DNA from: CBDFMG01 sp965221205 [NCBI: bacterium]
Lineage (GTDB): Bacteria; SM23-31
Length of the DNA stretch: 64,000 bases
Assembly: GCA_965221205.1 (NCBI GenBank)
Contig: OZ244870.1
Span: 1,116,001 to 1,180,000, forward strand
Reading direction: 5' to 3'
This document shows positions 10,027 through 19,497 of the stretch, in pieces; the stretch's first letter is position 1; each line of letters starts with the position of its first letter. Made by a program: the position numbers and the translations under genes. Under the pieces are notes generated by a model that saw only the letters and a list, made by a program, of their open reading frames with translations, did no database searches and was not told the DNA's origin.

Positions 10027-10615
10027 AATTCCACAGGTTAAGGGAACGGCAGTTCCTGTTCGCGGTAACGATATTGATACCGACCGGATTATTCCGGCAC
10101 GGTATCTGAAATGTGTGACCTTTGATGGACTGGGTGAATTTGCATTCTATGATATCCGCTATGATGAGAATAAAAATCCAATGGATCACCCTTTTAATGA
10201 TGAACGTTATAAAGGGAGTTCTCTCCTTCTTGTCAATAAGAATTTCGGCTGCGGTTCATCCCGAGAACATGCTCCGCAAGCACTGCTCCGCTTCGGTATT
10301 AAAGCAATAATCGGAGAGAGTTTTGCCGAAATTTTCGTTGGAAATTGCACAACGCTCGGTGTTCCAGCGGTCACAGCAGCATATAATGAAATTGATAATC
10401 TGATGCAGTATATTGAATCGCATCCTGATACACAGGTTTCCCTCAATCTGGAAACGAAATTGGTCAGCTATGATAGTACAGAACTTTCGGTGGACTTGCC
10501 GGAACCGTCCCGTCTCGTGCTGGTTGAAGGAACATGGGATTCAACAGCACAGCTGATCGGTAATAAGGAACAAATTGCGGAAACCGCGGAAAAAATCCCA
10601 TACCTAAACTGGTAA
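10010..10615 (+). CDS. leuD: 3-isopropylmalate dehydratase small subunit
   Basis: A 201-residue swivel-domain protein with the signatures [18 protein letters not shown] and [15 protein letters not shown], which bind the substrate carboxylates in the LeuCD heterodimer. Its start lies inside the end of leuC. The C-terminal [13 protein letters not shown] is typical of full-length LeuD. Confidence 0.96.
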   Translation: MSESFKIPQVKGTAVPVRGNDIDTDRIIPARYLKCVTFDGLGEFAFYDIRYDENKNPMDHPFNDERYKGSSLLLVNKNFGCGSSREHAPQALLRFGIKAIIGESFAEIFVGNCTTLGVPAVTAAYNEIDNLMQYIESHPDTQVSLNLETKLVSYDSTELSVDLPEPSRLVLVEGTWDSTAQLIGNKEQIAETAEKIPYLNW

Positions 10616-10662
10616 CAATATAGTTTTTCATAGTATAAGATTTATTAAATAAATTTTTCTTT

Positions 10663-10713
10663 ATGTCATTTCGACCGGAGTCCCGATTTCAATCGGGCAA
10701 GAGTGGAGAAATC
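10663..10713 (+). repeat. Intergenic palindromic repeat (CATTTCGACC type)
   Basis: Between leuD and leuB lies GTCATTTCGACCGGAGT, then a perfect hairpin CCCGAT-TTCA-ATCGGG (10682-10697), then a GAGTGGAGAAATCTC tail. This arrangement is familiar as a dispersed intergenic repeat in several FCB-group genomes. The hairpin lacks a T-run, so I do not call it a terminator. A diverged second copy lies at 13067. Confidence 0.6.
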
Positions 10714-10813
10714 TCAACAATAATGCTGCTTATTTTCGTTAAAAAACCTCTACTAAAAATTTAAAAATACAAAATACTACTCAACTTACACGATTGACAT
10801 TCGGAGGAAATGA

Positions 10814-11872
10814 ATGTATAAAATTGCAATTCTACCCGGTGACGGCACCGGACCGGAAGTGGTTGATGAAGCGGTCAAGGTTCTCGATGCTGTAGCACAA
10901 AAATTTAATTTTAAATATGAATCCGAATCATACGATTTTGGCGGTTACCGCTATTTGAGCACTGGTGAAATCCTGCCTGATTCAGCAGTCGATGAACTGC
11001 GGCAATATGATGCAATTCTGCTGGGTGCAATCGGCCATCCCGATGTAAAACCAGGAATTCTCGAGAAAGGAATTCTGCTCCGGCTCAGATTCGAGCTTGA
11101 CCAGTATATCAATCTCCGCCCGGTGAAGCTCTATCCCGGCGTCGAAACACCAATCAAGGACAAGGGTCCGGACGATATCGATTTTGTCGTTGTTCGTGAA
11201 AATACTGGCGGTCTTTACACCGGTGTCGGTGGAATTTCAATGATTGGTACAAAAGACGAAATCGCTGTCCAGTCGATGGTGTATAATAGATTTCAGGTCG
11301 ACCGCTGTCTCAAATATGCCTACGAATACACCAAAAAGCGGAAAAAAACCATGACGCTCGGCCTCTGCGGTAAGACAAATGTGCTGACTTATGTCTATGA
11401 TCTGTGGGAACGTGCTTTCCATGAGATGGGTGAAAAGGATTATCCTGACATCAAACGAGATTACTACCATGTGGATGCTGTCACTATGTGGATGGTTAAA
11501 AACCCTGAGTGGTTCGATGTAATTGTTACCGGCAATATGTTCGGTGATATCATTACCGATCTCGGTGCTATGGTGCAGGGTGGTATGGGAATCGCTGCCG
11601 GCGGCAATATTAATCCTGAAGGAGTTTCGATGTTCGAACCAATCGGCGGTTCTGCTCCCAAATACACCAGACAAAATATCATCAATCCACTTGCGGCAAT
11701 ATCATGTGTCGATATGATGCTCCGCCATCTCGGAGAAGATGGGGCAGGGAAAGCAGTTGAACAGGCCATTATGACAGTGACAAAAGATAAATTGAAAAGT
11801 CTTGCTGCCGGCCGTATGGGTTATTCGACGACTGAAGTCGGTGATCTGGTTGCCGAAATTGCCGTGCAATAA
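10814..11872 (+). CDS. leuB: 3-isopropylmalate dehydrogenase family
   Basis: A 352-residue beta-decarboxylating dehydrogenase: ILPGDGTGPEV at the N-terminus, the substrate-binding arginines in LRLRFELDQYINLRP (near 92-108), the metal/NAD region DAVTMWMVKNPEWFDVIVTGNMFGDI with catalytic Asp residues, and GGSAPKYTRQNI for the adenine loop. In context it oxidises 3-isopropylmalate and probably 3-methylmalate of the citramalate route. An AGGAGG-like site (CGGAGGAA) precedes the ATG. The nearly 200-base gap before it contains the hairpin repeat. Isocitrate or tartrate dehydrogenase activity cannot be excluded, but context favours LeuB. Confidence 0.88.
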   Translation: MYKIAILPGDGTGPEVVDEAVKVLDAVAQKFNFKYESESYDFGGYRYLSTGEILPDSAVDELRQYDAILLGAIGHPDVKPGILEKGILLRLRFELDQYINLRPVKLYPGVETPIKDKGPDDIDFVVVRENTGGLYTGVGGISMIGTKDEIAVQSMVYNRFQVDRCLKYAYEYTKKRKKTMTLGLCGKTNVLTYVYDLWERAFHEMGEKDYPDIKRDYYHVDAVTMWMVKNPEWFDVIVTGNMFGDIITDLGAMVQGGMGIAAGGNINPEGVSMFEPIGGSAPKYTRQNIINPLAAISCVDMMLRHLGEDGAGKAVEQAIMTVTKDKLKSLAAGRMGYSTTEVGDLVAEIAVQ

Positions 11873-11904
11873 ATCGTACTTTTAAAAGAGCAGGAGGTTC
11901 AAAA

Positions 11905-12888
11905 ATGCCTGACTGTAATACAATGAGCAATCCCTCACTGACACTGGAAGATTTTCACAATGCCCGTTCCCGGATATCGGAGAGTCTCCACTACACTCCC
12001 GTTCAGAGCGCAACATTGCTCGGCCGGGAAATGGGAATAGAACTTTTTCTCAAATGCGAAAATCTCCAAAAAACCGGTTCCTTCAAAGTGAGAGGAGTGC
12101 TGAATACCGTTCTCGGACTTGATTCTGGTGCCCGTGGCAATGGTGTTATCACTGTTTCTTCCGGAAACCATGCCCAAGCACTTGCATGGGCGGCACAGAA
12201 AGCAGAAATCTCCTGCACCGTCGTCATGCCTGATTATGCACAGCAGACTAAAATCGATGCAAGTAAGGGATACGGTGCCAAAGTCATTCTGCACGACAGC
12301 ATGATGACTCTCTTCGAACGGGCACACGCTATTGCCGAAGAGCGGAATCTCACTTTCATCCATCCGTTCGATGCAGAATCCGTCGTTGCCGGACACGGGA
12401 CTGCCGGTCTCGAAATTCTCGAGCAGGTCGATGATATCGACGTTATCGTTGTTGCTGTTGGTGGTGGCGGTTTAATATCCGGCATTGCTACAGCTGTTAA
12501 ACTCATCCATCCGAAAATAAAAATTTACGGTGTCGAGCCCGTCGGAGCAGATGCGATGCGCCGCAGTCTCGATGCCGGAAAAGCGGTGAAACTCGAACCT
12601 GTTGACACAATTGCCGACGGGCTCGCTGCCCCGCTTGCAGGAGAATTGAATTATGTTCTGGTTAAAGAGCATGTCGAGGATGTTGTCCTCATTCAAGACA
12701 GTGCAATCATTGAAGCAATGAACCTCCTGTTGACATGGTGCAAACTGCTTGCTGAACCCGCAGGTGCCGCGCCGCTTGCAGCACTCCGTTCCGGTGTCAT
12801 CCCCTTCAAAAAAAATGACAGAGTAGTCGTCGTTATAAGCGGCGGAAATATCGACGCAGATCGGCTTGCAACCTATCTATCTCAATGA
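11905..12888 (+). CDS. ilvA: Threonine dehydratase, short (no ACT domain)
   Basis: A 327-residue fold-type II PLP enzyme. The Schiff-base lysine is K61 in TGSFKVRG, the glycine-rich phosphate loop is VGGGGLISGIA, and SSGNHAQALAW contacts the substrate. There is no C-terminal ACT-like domain, so allosteric isoleucine inhibition of the biosynthetic type is unlikely; length and form resemble TdcB or serine racemase-like enzymes. Lying 33 bases after leuB behind a strong AGGAGG, it is most simply the second source of 2-oxobutyrate for isoleucine. A catabolic threonine/serine role remains possible. Confidence 0.82.
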   Translation: MPDCNTMSNPSLTLEDFHNARSRISESLHYTPVQSATLLGREMGIELFLKCENLQKTGSFKVRGVLNTVLGLDSGARGNGVITVSSGNHAQALAWAAQKAEISCTVVMPDYAQQTKIDASKGYGAKVILHDSMMTLFERAHAIAEERNLTFIHPFDAESVVAGHGTAGLEILEQVDDIDVIVVAVGGGGLISGIATAVKLIHPKIKIYGVEPVGADAMRRSLDAGKAVKLEPVDTIADGLAAPLAGELNYVLVKEHVEDVVLIQDSAIIEAMNLLLTWCKLLAEPAGAAPLAALRSGVIPFKKNDRVVVVISGGNIDADRLATYLSQ

Positions 12889-13234
12889 CTAGACACATCT
12901 TGTCCTGAATAATAACACAATCCCCATTCGGAATTTTAACTTGACTTCACTGTCTTAAATCCGTAAGTTCAACTTTATTTTTTTAATTCATGTATTACTT
13001 TTGCTCTCTTGAGTTTTCCTATTGAACCGCACATTATTATTGATTAATTAATATCGCAATGAAAAACATTTCGACCGAGGTTTCTGATTTTCTTAAGGAA
13101 AAATAGGGCATAAGCCATATTCCTTTTGCAAATAATCAGGATTATTTGTTAATGTAATCTCATTTTTATTAAAAATTATATCAAACTTTTCCAGAGATTT
13201 AATAAGGAAAAAAGCAGAATAAATAGGGATCGCT
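12889..13234. other. Intergenic region with diverged repeat copy
   Basis: AT-rich spacer of about 350 bases. At 13067-13090 it has a second copy of the CATTTCGACC repeat head (CATTTCGACCGAGGTTTCTG), lacking the internal palindrome of the copy at 10663. No ORF is convincing. Confidence 0.5.
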
Positions 13235-14836
13235 ATGCGAAATATTACATTGCTTTTTGTACCAGCATTATTGTCGATGTTAGTGCTTTTCCCGCATACA
13301 GTATTGAGCCAGAATCCTGCCCCGGATAGAGGACAGGATGAGGGCATTGGTCCATTTGAAACGCTCGTTGTCCGCGGTGCAATACTTATAGATGGAACCG
13401 GTGCACCACCGAGAGGTCCGGTAGATATTGTGATCAAACGCAACCGGATCGAAAGCATCTTAAGTGCCGGTACGCCCGGTATCCCTTTGGAAGATGGACG
13501 TGAACCACTTAATGCTGATTATGAACTCGATGCGGAAGGTATGTATATAATGCCGGGCTTTGTTAATCTGCATACTCATGCAGGAGGTCGGAAGGCGCCT
13601 GAAACCGAGTATGTCTATAAACTCTGGCTTGCGCACGGTATTACAACAGTGAGGGGGGTGGCTCTCGGAGGTATGGAATGGACGTTGAACGAGCGGGAAC
13701 GGAGTGCCCGAAACGAGATTTCTGCGCCGAGAATCGTTGCGTACCAACGTCCCGGGTCAGGCAATGAATGGAGTGAACGATCGATCCGGACTGGAGAAGA
13801 TGCGCGTGAGTGGGTCCGTTACGCTGCCCGAAAAGGTATCGACGGTATGAAACTTGTTGCCTTCAGGCCGGAAATAATGGCCGCGCTCCTTGATGAAGCA
13901 CAAAAATTAAAACTCGGCTCTACGGCCCATCTTGCTCAGACCGGTGTGGCACAGATGAATGCTCTCGATGCTGCGCGGCTCGGTCTCGGTTCGTTAACGC
14001 ATTTCTATGGACTCTTCGAAACGTTGTACAAAGACCATGACGTACAGCCCTGGCCGGCAGATATGAATTATAGTAACGAACAGTTCCGCTTCGCACAAGT
14101 TGCACGGCAGTGGGACCTTATTCATCCTCAGGGAAGCAAAGAGTGGGACGCTTTACTGCAGGAATTTCTTGATCTTGATTTTATTCTCGATCCGACAATG
14201 ACCGCCTATCTGGCGAACAGAGATCTCATGCGCGCCCGAAATGCCGATTGGCATAAGAGCTATACGCTGCCGTCTCTTTGGGAATTCTACGAACCGAACC
14301 GTACAGACCACGGGTCATACTGGTACTACTGGACAACTTCGGATGAGATCGCATGGAAGAGCTTCTTTCGTATTTGGATGTCATTCTTGGATGATTATAA
14401 AGACATGGGAGGCCGCGTAACAGTCAGCGAGGATGCGGCCTATCTCTACAGCCAATGGGGATTTGCGACAATAGAAGAAATGGAACTCCTGCAGGAAGCG
14501 GGTTTTCATCCTTTAGAAGTGATCCGGAGTGCAACAATGTATGGAGCGGAAGCAATATTTGAACCGAAAGGCAGGCCGATCGAATATGGAGTAGTCCGTG
14601 AAGGTCTTCTGGCGGATCTGGTTGTAATCGATGAAAATCCTCTCGCAAACTTGAAAGTCCTGTATGGTACGGGTTGGCTGCGATTAAACGATGATACACG
14701 AAAAGTCGAAAGGGTTGGGGGAATTAATTATACGATAAAAGACGGTATCCTTTATGATGCAAAACAGCTGCTTGCGGATGTTGAAGAAATGGTCAAAAAA
14801 GCGAAAGAAGAAATGATCAACGGACAGGTTCCTTAA
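13235..14836 (+). CDS. Secreted amidohydrolase (imidazolonepropionase-like)
   Basis: A 533-residue protein with an N-terminal signal peptide (hydrophobic residues 4-25, cleavage likely after VLSQ). The amidohydrolase fold shows all expected metal ligands: HTH in VNLHTHAGG, a candidate carboxylated Lys in GMKLVAF, His in STAHLAQ and SLTHFYG, and Asp in VSEDAAYLY. The C-terminal part has the usual ADLVVIDENPL segment. It should hydrolyse a cyclic amide or dipeptide-like substrate outside the cytoplasm; the substrate is not readable. It stands alone between the BCAA locus and the restriction genes. Confidence 0.8.
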   Translation: MRNITLLFVPALLSMLVLFPHTVLSQNPAPDRGQDEGIGPFETLVVRGAILIDGTGAPPRGPVDIVIKRNRIESILSAGTPGIPLEDGREPLNADYELDAEGMYIMPGFVNLHTHAGGRKAPETEYVYKLWLAHGITTVRGVALGGMEWTLNERERSARNEISAPRIVAYQRPGSGNEWSERSIRTGEDAREWVRYAARKGIDGMKLVAFRPEIMAALLDEAQKLKLGSTAHLAQTGVAQMNALDAARLGLGSLTHFYGLFETLYKDHDVQPWPADMNYSNEQFRFAQVARQWDLIHPQGSKEWDALLQEFLDLDFILDPTMTAYLANRDLMRARNADWHKSYTLPSLWEFYEPNRTDHGSYWYYWTTSDEIAWKSFFRIWMSFLDDYKDMGGRVTVSEDAAYLYSQWGFATIEEMELLQEAGFHPLEVIRSATMYGAEAIFEPKGRPIEYGVVREGLLADLVVIDENPLANLKVLYGTGWLRLNDDTRKVERVGGINYTIKDGILYDAKQLLADVEEMVKKAKEEMINGQVP

Positions 14837-15011
14837 CATACATTACTATAGGTGTATATATTTATTGTTGGTCTCGTGCGATTAAAATATCTGTATAATC
14901 TTTTACAATCACGCTATTTTATTTATTAAGTGTGCAATAATATTTATATTATTTGTAAATTTTAGTCGTGCTTAGACACTTTTTTGAAACCATAGCATAA
15001 TTTTTTTCAAT

Positions 15012-16298
15012 ATGAAAACTTCTCATAAAATAATTAATGGTGATTGTCGACAGATGAATTGTTTGTCCAACAAATCTGTTCATTTAGTCATTACATCGCC
15101 ACCTTATTGGCATTTAAAAGATTATGGCATAGAAAATCAAATTGGATTTCATGATAGTTATGAAAACTATATAAACAACTTAAATTTGGTTTGGAAAGAG
15201 TGCCACAGAGTTTTATATCCTGGTTGTCGACTTTGTGTAAATATTGGAGACCAATTTGCTCGTTCTGTATATTACGGTCGTTATAAAATCATCCCGATTA
15301 GAACAGAAATAATAAAATTTTGTGAAACAATAGGTTTCGATTACATGGGGGCTATTATTTGGCAGAAGGTGACCACAACCAATACGACTGGCGGAGCGAC
15401 TATAATGGGAAGTTATCCTTATCCTCGAAATGGAATATTAAAACTTGATTACGAGTTTATTCTTTTATTTAAAAAGCACGGCAAAGCACCGAAACCATTT
15501 GCTGAGCAAAAGAAATTATCTGAATTGAGCAAGGAAGAATGGAATACATATTTTTCAGGGCATTGGAATTTTTCAGGAGCAAAACAAAACAATCATCTTG
15601 CTATGTTTCCTGAAGAATTACCTGCTAGATTAATAAAAATGTTTGCTTTTATTGATGAAACAGTTTTAGATCCTTTCTTGGGGAGTGGAACAACTTCTCT
15701 TGCAGCGAAAAATTTAGGACGCAATTCAATCGGTTATGAAATCAATCAAGAATATATTCCTAAAATCAAAGAAAAACTCAACATGTTACAATTTGATATC
15801 GAAAAAACTGAATATATTTTCTTAAATGATAGTATAAAATCTGACTTGAATAAGGATATTAATGAACTTCCGTATATATTTAAAGACCCACTTAAATTAG
15901 ATAAAATTATTAATCCTAAAAAATCACAATTTGGTTCAAAAATTGATATAAACAGGAAAGAACGAGAAGAGTATTATTCAGTGAAAGAAATCATTAGTCC
16001 TGAGTTAATAAAACTTAATAATGATTTGACTATTCGTTTGCTTGGTGTAAAAAATAAAGAAAGTAAAAATGTGGAGGCTATTCAGTTTCTTTCTGATAAG
16101 ACTAAAGGGGAAAAGGTATTTTTAAAATACGATGATATAAAGTATGATAAAAATAGCAATTTGCTTTGTTATTTATATTTGAAAAATAAGACATTCATTA
16201 ATTCTCATTTAATAAAAGAAGGACTGGCAGAAGTTAATCAATCTGTAGATTTTAAATACAAAGACAAATTTCAAAAGTTGGCGATAAATAATGGCTAA
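15012..16298 (+). CDS. DNA methyltransferase with C-terminal SNase-like domain
   Basis: Residues 1-260 form a beta-class amino-methyltransferase: catalytic motif TSPPYW (28-33) precedes the AdoMet motif DPFLGSGTT (220-228). The SPPY form favours N4-cytosine (N6-adenine is possible). Residues 335-425 resemble a staphylococcal nuclease/OB domain: LTIRLLGV, then EAIQFLSDKTKGEKVFLKYDD, a hydrophobic strand, and FINSHLIKEGLAEV. The residues that correspond to the nuclease Asp/Arg are missing (VKNKE in place of VDTPE; no Arg before LLCY), so the domain is probably inactive and binds nucleic acid. The gene and its partner downstream are far richer in A+T than the flanks, suggesting acquisition by transfer. 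Confidence 0.85.
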   Translation: MKTSHKIINGDCRQMNCLSNKSVHLVITSPPYWHLKDYGIENQIGFHDSYENYINNLNLVWKECHRVLYPGCRLCVNIGDQFARSVYYGRYKIIPIRTEIIKFCETIGFDYMGAIIWQKVTTTNTTGGATIMGSYPYPRNGILKLDYEFILLFKKHGKAPKPFAEQKKLSELSKEEWNTYFSGHWNFSGAKQNNHLAMFPEELPARLIKMFAFIDETVLDPFLGSGTTSLAAKNLGRNSIGYEINQEYIPKIKEKLNMLQFDIEKTEYIFLNDSIKSDLNKDINELPYIFKDPLKLDKIINPKKSQFGSKIDINRKEREEYYSVKEIISPELIKLNNDLTIRLLGVKNKESKNVEAIQFLSDKTKGEKVFLKYDDIKYDKNSNLLCYLYLKNKTFINSHLIKEGLAEVNQSVDFKYKDKFQKLAINNG

Positions 16299-16316
16299 AT
16301 AATGGCTAAATAATGG
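16287..16316 (+). repeat. 11-bp tandem repeat over the methyltransferase stop
   Basis: The unit AATAATGGCTA is repeated almost perfectly (two full units and a partial third), spanning the TAA stop of the methyltransferase and the gap to the next gene. Because 11 is not a multiple of three, unit gain or loss would change which frame follows the stop. Slippage at this site could alter coupling of the two genes. Confidence 0.55.
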
Positions 16317-16331
16317 ATATTGAATAGCTCA

Positions 16332-16943
16332 ATGAACCGATTCCAATTGAATTTCAAACGGAATGTTGGTCCAACTTCTGAAAATATACGAATGTGTGCT
16401 CCAGCGACTATTGAAGAATGGCGAGAATATTATTTTGAAAACGTTAGACCTAAAGAGCATATTGAAGATCTTGGCAGGAAATTATATATTAAGATTACAG
16501 AAGTTATTTCAGCTGAAGTAGAAAAAATTACCGAACAGGATTGCATAAATTATATGATGCAATTAGTTATTGACCGGACATTCGATGGTTATATGACAGA
16601 AATTAAAACAATTTATGGCCAGCTTCAAAAACTACTTGGTATAAAAATCGAACCTGCGCCTGACGAGTGGGATAGACTGTACAACGTAGACTTCTGTATT
16701 AAAATTAATGAAAAGTTTGTCGGAATACAAATAAAACCAGTAAATCAAGGTATTCAGCTACCTCAGATATTTAAAGAAAAGGAGATTCAACGTAAATCTC
16801 ATGAAAAGTTTAAAGATCGATTTGGCGGCAAGGTATTTTATGTCTTTTCTTCTAAAAAAGAAGACAAAAAAGAAATTATTAATAAAGAAGTGGTTAGTGA
16901 GATATTACAAGAGATTGATCGATTAATATTAGATAACGATTAA
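16332..16943 (+). CDS. Probable type II restriction endonuclease, MjaI-like
   Basis: The ATG at 16332 is chosen over an upstream in-frame TTG (16320); it gives 203 residues. A helical N-terminal half (EEWREYYFENV and onwards) is followed by a PD-(D/E)XK-like core: Asp120 in YNVDFCI, a short hairpin, then Gln133 and Lys135 in GIQIKP. The Q-x-K variant of the E-x-K motif, the size, and the position right after a beta-class methyltransferase fit the MjaI family (CTAG-type specificity), but this assignment is from memory of the family. The composition is as AT-rich as the methyltransferase, so they form one transferred R-M unit. Confidence 0.62.
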   Translation: MNRFQLNFKRNVGPTSENIRMCAPATIEEWREYYFENVRPKEHIEDLGRKLYIKITEVISAEVEKITEQDCINYMMQLVIDRTFDGYMTEIKTIYGQLQKLLGIKIEPAPDEWDRLYNVDFCIKINEKFVGIQIKPVNQGIQLPQIFKEKEIQRKSHEKFKDRFGGKVFYVFSSKKEDKKEIINKEVVSEILQEIDRLILDND

Positions 16944-17064
16944 TTCCCTCTTGTTTAACCAAGTATACAATCACGTAACCTTTAGTTACGATAGCGATAC
17001 GTTAAAAATAACGTGAGAATCAAATCAAGAAAGTACTAAAAATTTCCATAAACCATGAGGATAT

Positions 17065-18435
17065 ATGACGACACAGAATAACCGCGGCGGTTGGAGTTCC
17101 AGTTTGGGATTTATCCTGGCATCGGCAGGTTCGGCAATTGGTCTTGGCAATATTTGGCGTTTCCCCTATATGGTTGGTCAGAATGGCGGCGCAGCATTTG
17201 TCGTAGTGTATCTCATCTGTATTTTCCTCATCGGCTTTCCTATTATGGTGGCAGAATTGACTCTCGGTAGGTCGGCACAAAAAAATCCGGTTGGTGTATT
17301 TAAAGAGCGGGCTGTTGGGACACCGTGGGAGTTTCTCGGTTACATCATGGTTGTGATCGTAATGGTTATTTTTTCGTGGTACAGTGTAGTTGCGGGATGG
17401 ATTATCGGCTATTTTTATAAAACTGTAGTCGGAACGTTTAGTAACCTCTCAGGCCCCGGTGAAACGCAGGATATTTTTACTCAATTTGTAGGAAATCCGG
17501 TACCGGTCATGCTGCTGACACTTCTCTTCATTGTAATGACCGGATACGTTGTACTCGGAGGAGTCAGAAGTGGCATCGAACGGTTGTCCCGTATCTTGAT
17601 GCCGGTATTGCTGGTCATATTAATCCTTCTTGCAATCCGGTCGATAACACTTCCAGGTGCATCCGAAGGAATTGCTTACTATTTGAAACCCGATTTTTCA
17701 AAACTGAACAGCAGTGTCATTGCGGCAGCTATGGGGCAGGCATTTTTATCGCTGAGTATTGGCGCTGGTTCCGTAATGACCTATGGCAGCTACCTTTCCA
17801 AACGTGATAATATTCCGATTTCATCATCCTGGGTCTGCTTTCTCAACACCAGCGTCTCTCTGCTGGCGGGATTTATTATACTACCGGCAGTTGCCGCACT
17901 GGGACAGGAGTACACCGCTGGTCCCGGATTAATCTTCCAGGTTCTCCCTTCTATTTTTGGTGTTATGCCGCTCGGACAACTTTTCGGAATCGGACTCTTT
18001 CTGCTCCTTATTATTGCGGCACTCACCTCAACAGTATCCATGCTCGAAGTACCCGTGGCTTATTTTGTTGATGAACGCAAGTGGACCAGAAAAAAAGCTG
18101 TTATATCCATGGTTGTACTTTCGTTTGTGATGAGTACACCCGCAGCACTATCTGCCGGTGCAAGTGATTTTTTCTCAAAACTGCCCGGTATCGGCATGGA
18201 TTATCTCTCCTTTGCCAGCGCAATTTCCGGTGATATTTTTATGGTCGTGAGTGCATTTCTGATGACTTTGTTTATCGGATATAAATGGACCATCAAAAAT
18301 GCAATTGGAGAGGTGACGCTGAACAATATCAACTTTCCTTTGAGTCAGATATGGGGATTTTTATTGCGCTTTGTAATTCCGGTTTTTGTACTAATCATCT
18401 TATGGTTTTCAATAAAAAACAATTTCTTTGCATAA
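17065..18435 (+). CDS. Sodium-dependent amino acid transporter, NSS/SNF family
   Basis: A 456-residue membrane protein with about 11-12 helices. The N-terminus has the family signature: ASAGSAIGLGNIWRFPY, the unwound TM1 region that binds Na+ and substrate, and NGGAAFVVVYL in TM2. SLSIGAGSVMTYGSYL in TM6 is the second substrate-binding helix. LeuT-type members import amino acids or related solutes with sodium. In context (M28 proteins, serine and threonine dehydratases) it may feed amino acids released outside the cell. Substrate cannot be assigned from sequence. Confidence 0.92.
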   Translation: MTTQNNRGGWSSSLGFILASAGSAIGLGNIWRFPYMVGQNGGAAFVVVYLICIFLIGFPIMVAELTLGRSAQKNPVGVFKERAVGTPWEFLGYIMVVIVMVIFSWYSVVAGWIIGYFYKTVVGTFSNLSGPGETQDIFTQFVGNPVPVMLLTLLFIVMTGYVVLGGVRSGIERLSRILMPVLLVILILLAIRSITLPGASEGIAYYLKPDFSKLNSSVIAAAMGQAFLSLSIGAGSVMTYGSYLSKRDNIPISSSWVCFLNTSVSLLAGFIILPAVAALGQEYTAGPGLIFQVLPSIFGVMPLGQLFGIGLFLLLIIAALTSTVSMLEVPVAYFVDERKWTRKKAVISMVVLSFVMSTPAALSAGASDFFSKLPGIGMDYLSFASAISGDIFMVVSAFLMTLFIGYKWTIKNAIGEVTLNNINFPLSQIWGFLLRFVIPVFVLIILWFSIKNNFFA

Positions 18436-18478
18436 GCTTTAATTATAAGATTAAATTCGAATATATGTATTTACTGTG

Positions 18479-19424
18479 ATGAACAGTATCGAAAATCTTT
18501 CTGTATTGAGAGGAGTGAGCAGTTCAATTCGGTTGTATATAGTGTGCTTATCGAGCTTTGCAGTTTTATCTTTATTTTCATGCAGCGAAAATTCTCCATT
18601 TGATTTTCTGACGTGGCAGGACATCGCTGCTTTGCCTGTATGCCGACTACCGAATTCAGTATGGTGACGGTGAATTACAGTTTGGAAATCTGCGTTTGCC
18701 GGAAACTTCCGGATTACATCCTCTTGTGGTTGTCATTCATGGTGGGTGCTGGCTCAACACGTTCGACCTTGAGCATGCCGGAAATCTCTGTGCGGTATTT
18801 TCCGAAGCAGGAATCGCGACTTGGAGTCCAGAATATCGGCGTGTTGGCGACATCGGTGGAGGATGGCCGGGGACCTTTGAAGATGTAGCTCAAGGTTTAG
18901 ACTATGTTCGGGAATTAGCAGAGATTTATCCGATCGATGTAAACCGGGTGATTACAGTCGGGCACTCTGCTGGCGGACATCTAGCACTCTGGTTGGCTGC
19001 ACGAGCAAATTTGTCTCAGGATAGTCCTCTCTATACACCGGAACCATACCGGATACAAGGAGTCGTTTCACTTGCAGGCATTACAGATATAAAAACATAC
19101 AGTGCCGGTCCGAACGACTGCAATCAAGCGGCTCTCCATCTGCTTGGTGGAACAGTTGCAGATGTAAAAGACCGATATGACCAGACAAATCCTCTTGATC
19201 TGCTTCCTTTCGGCATTACACAGCGATTGATTCACGGTTATCATGATGAAATAGTTTCTCCGGATCAAGCTCGAATGTATGTTGAGCGTGCTCAAAATGT
19301 CGGAGATGACGCTGAGAAATTATTATGATTGAAAATGCGGCTCATTTTGAATTCATTGCTCCTCACACTTCGGCGTTTTCAGTAGTAAAGCAAGTTGTGT
19401 TGGAATTGCTGAATATGGATTAGT
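18479..19424 (+). pseudogene. Lipoprotein alpha/beta hydrolase (esterase), two frameshifts
   Basis: An N-terminal lipoprotein signal (…LSLFSC) runs in one frame to about 18645. The natural continuation (ADYRIQYGDGELQFGNLRLP, then LVVVIHGGCW with the oxyanion HGG) is in another frame. The nucleophile elbow GHSAGGHLALW is intact, and the later HGYHDEIVSP carries a candidate Asp. Near 19318 a second shift separates the body from its own ending (ENAAHFEFIAP, which holds the catalytic His, to the TAG at 19424). The body therefore looks like a BD-FAE/carboxylesterase-type enzyme that has lost expression, unless both shifts are sequencing errors. Confidence 0.75.
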
Positions 19425-19497
19425 AACCATTTCTTTTCATAAACGCTTGATTCAATACTGCAATTATCCCACTTTATATAAGGTATAAACGTAACGG

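Noticed and set aside
10682-10697. Rho-independent terminator after leuD
   Set aside because: The hairpin is perfect but no T-run follows, and the surrounding sequence is a known type of dispersed repeat.
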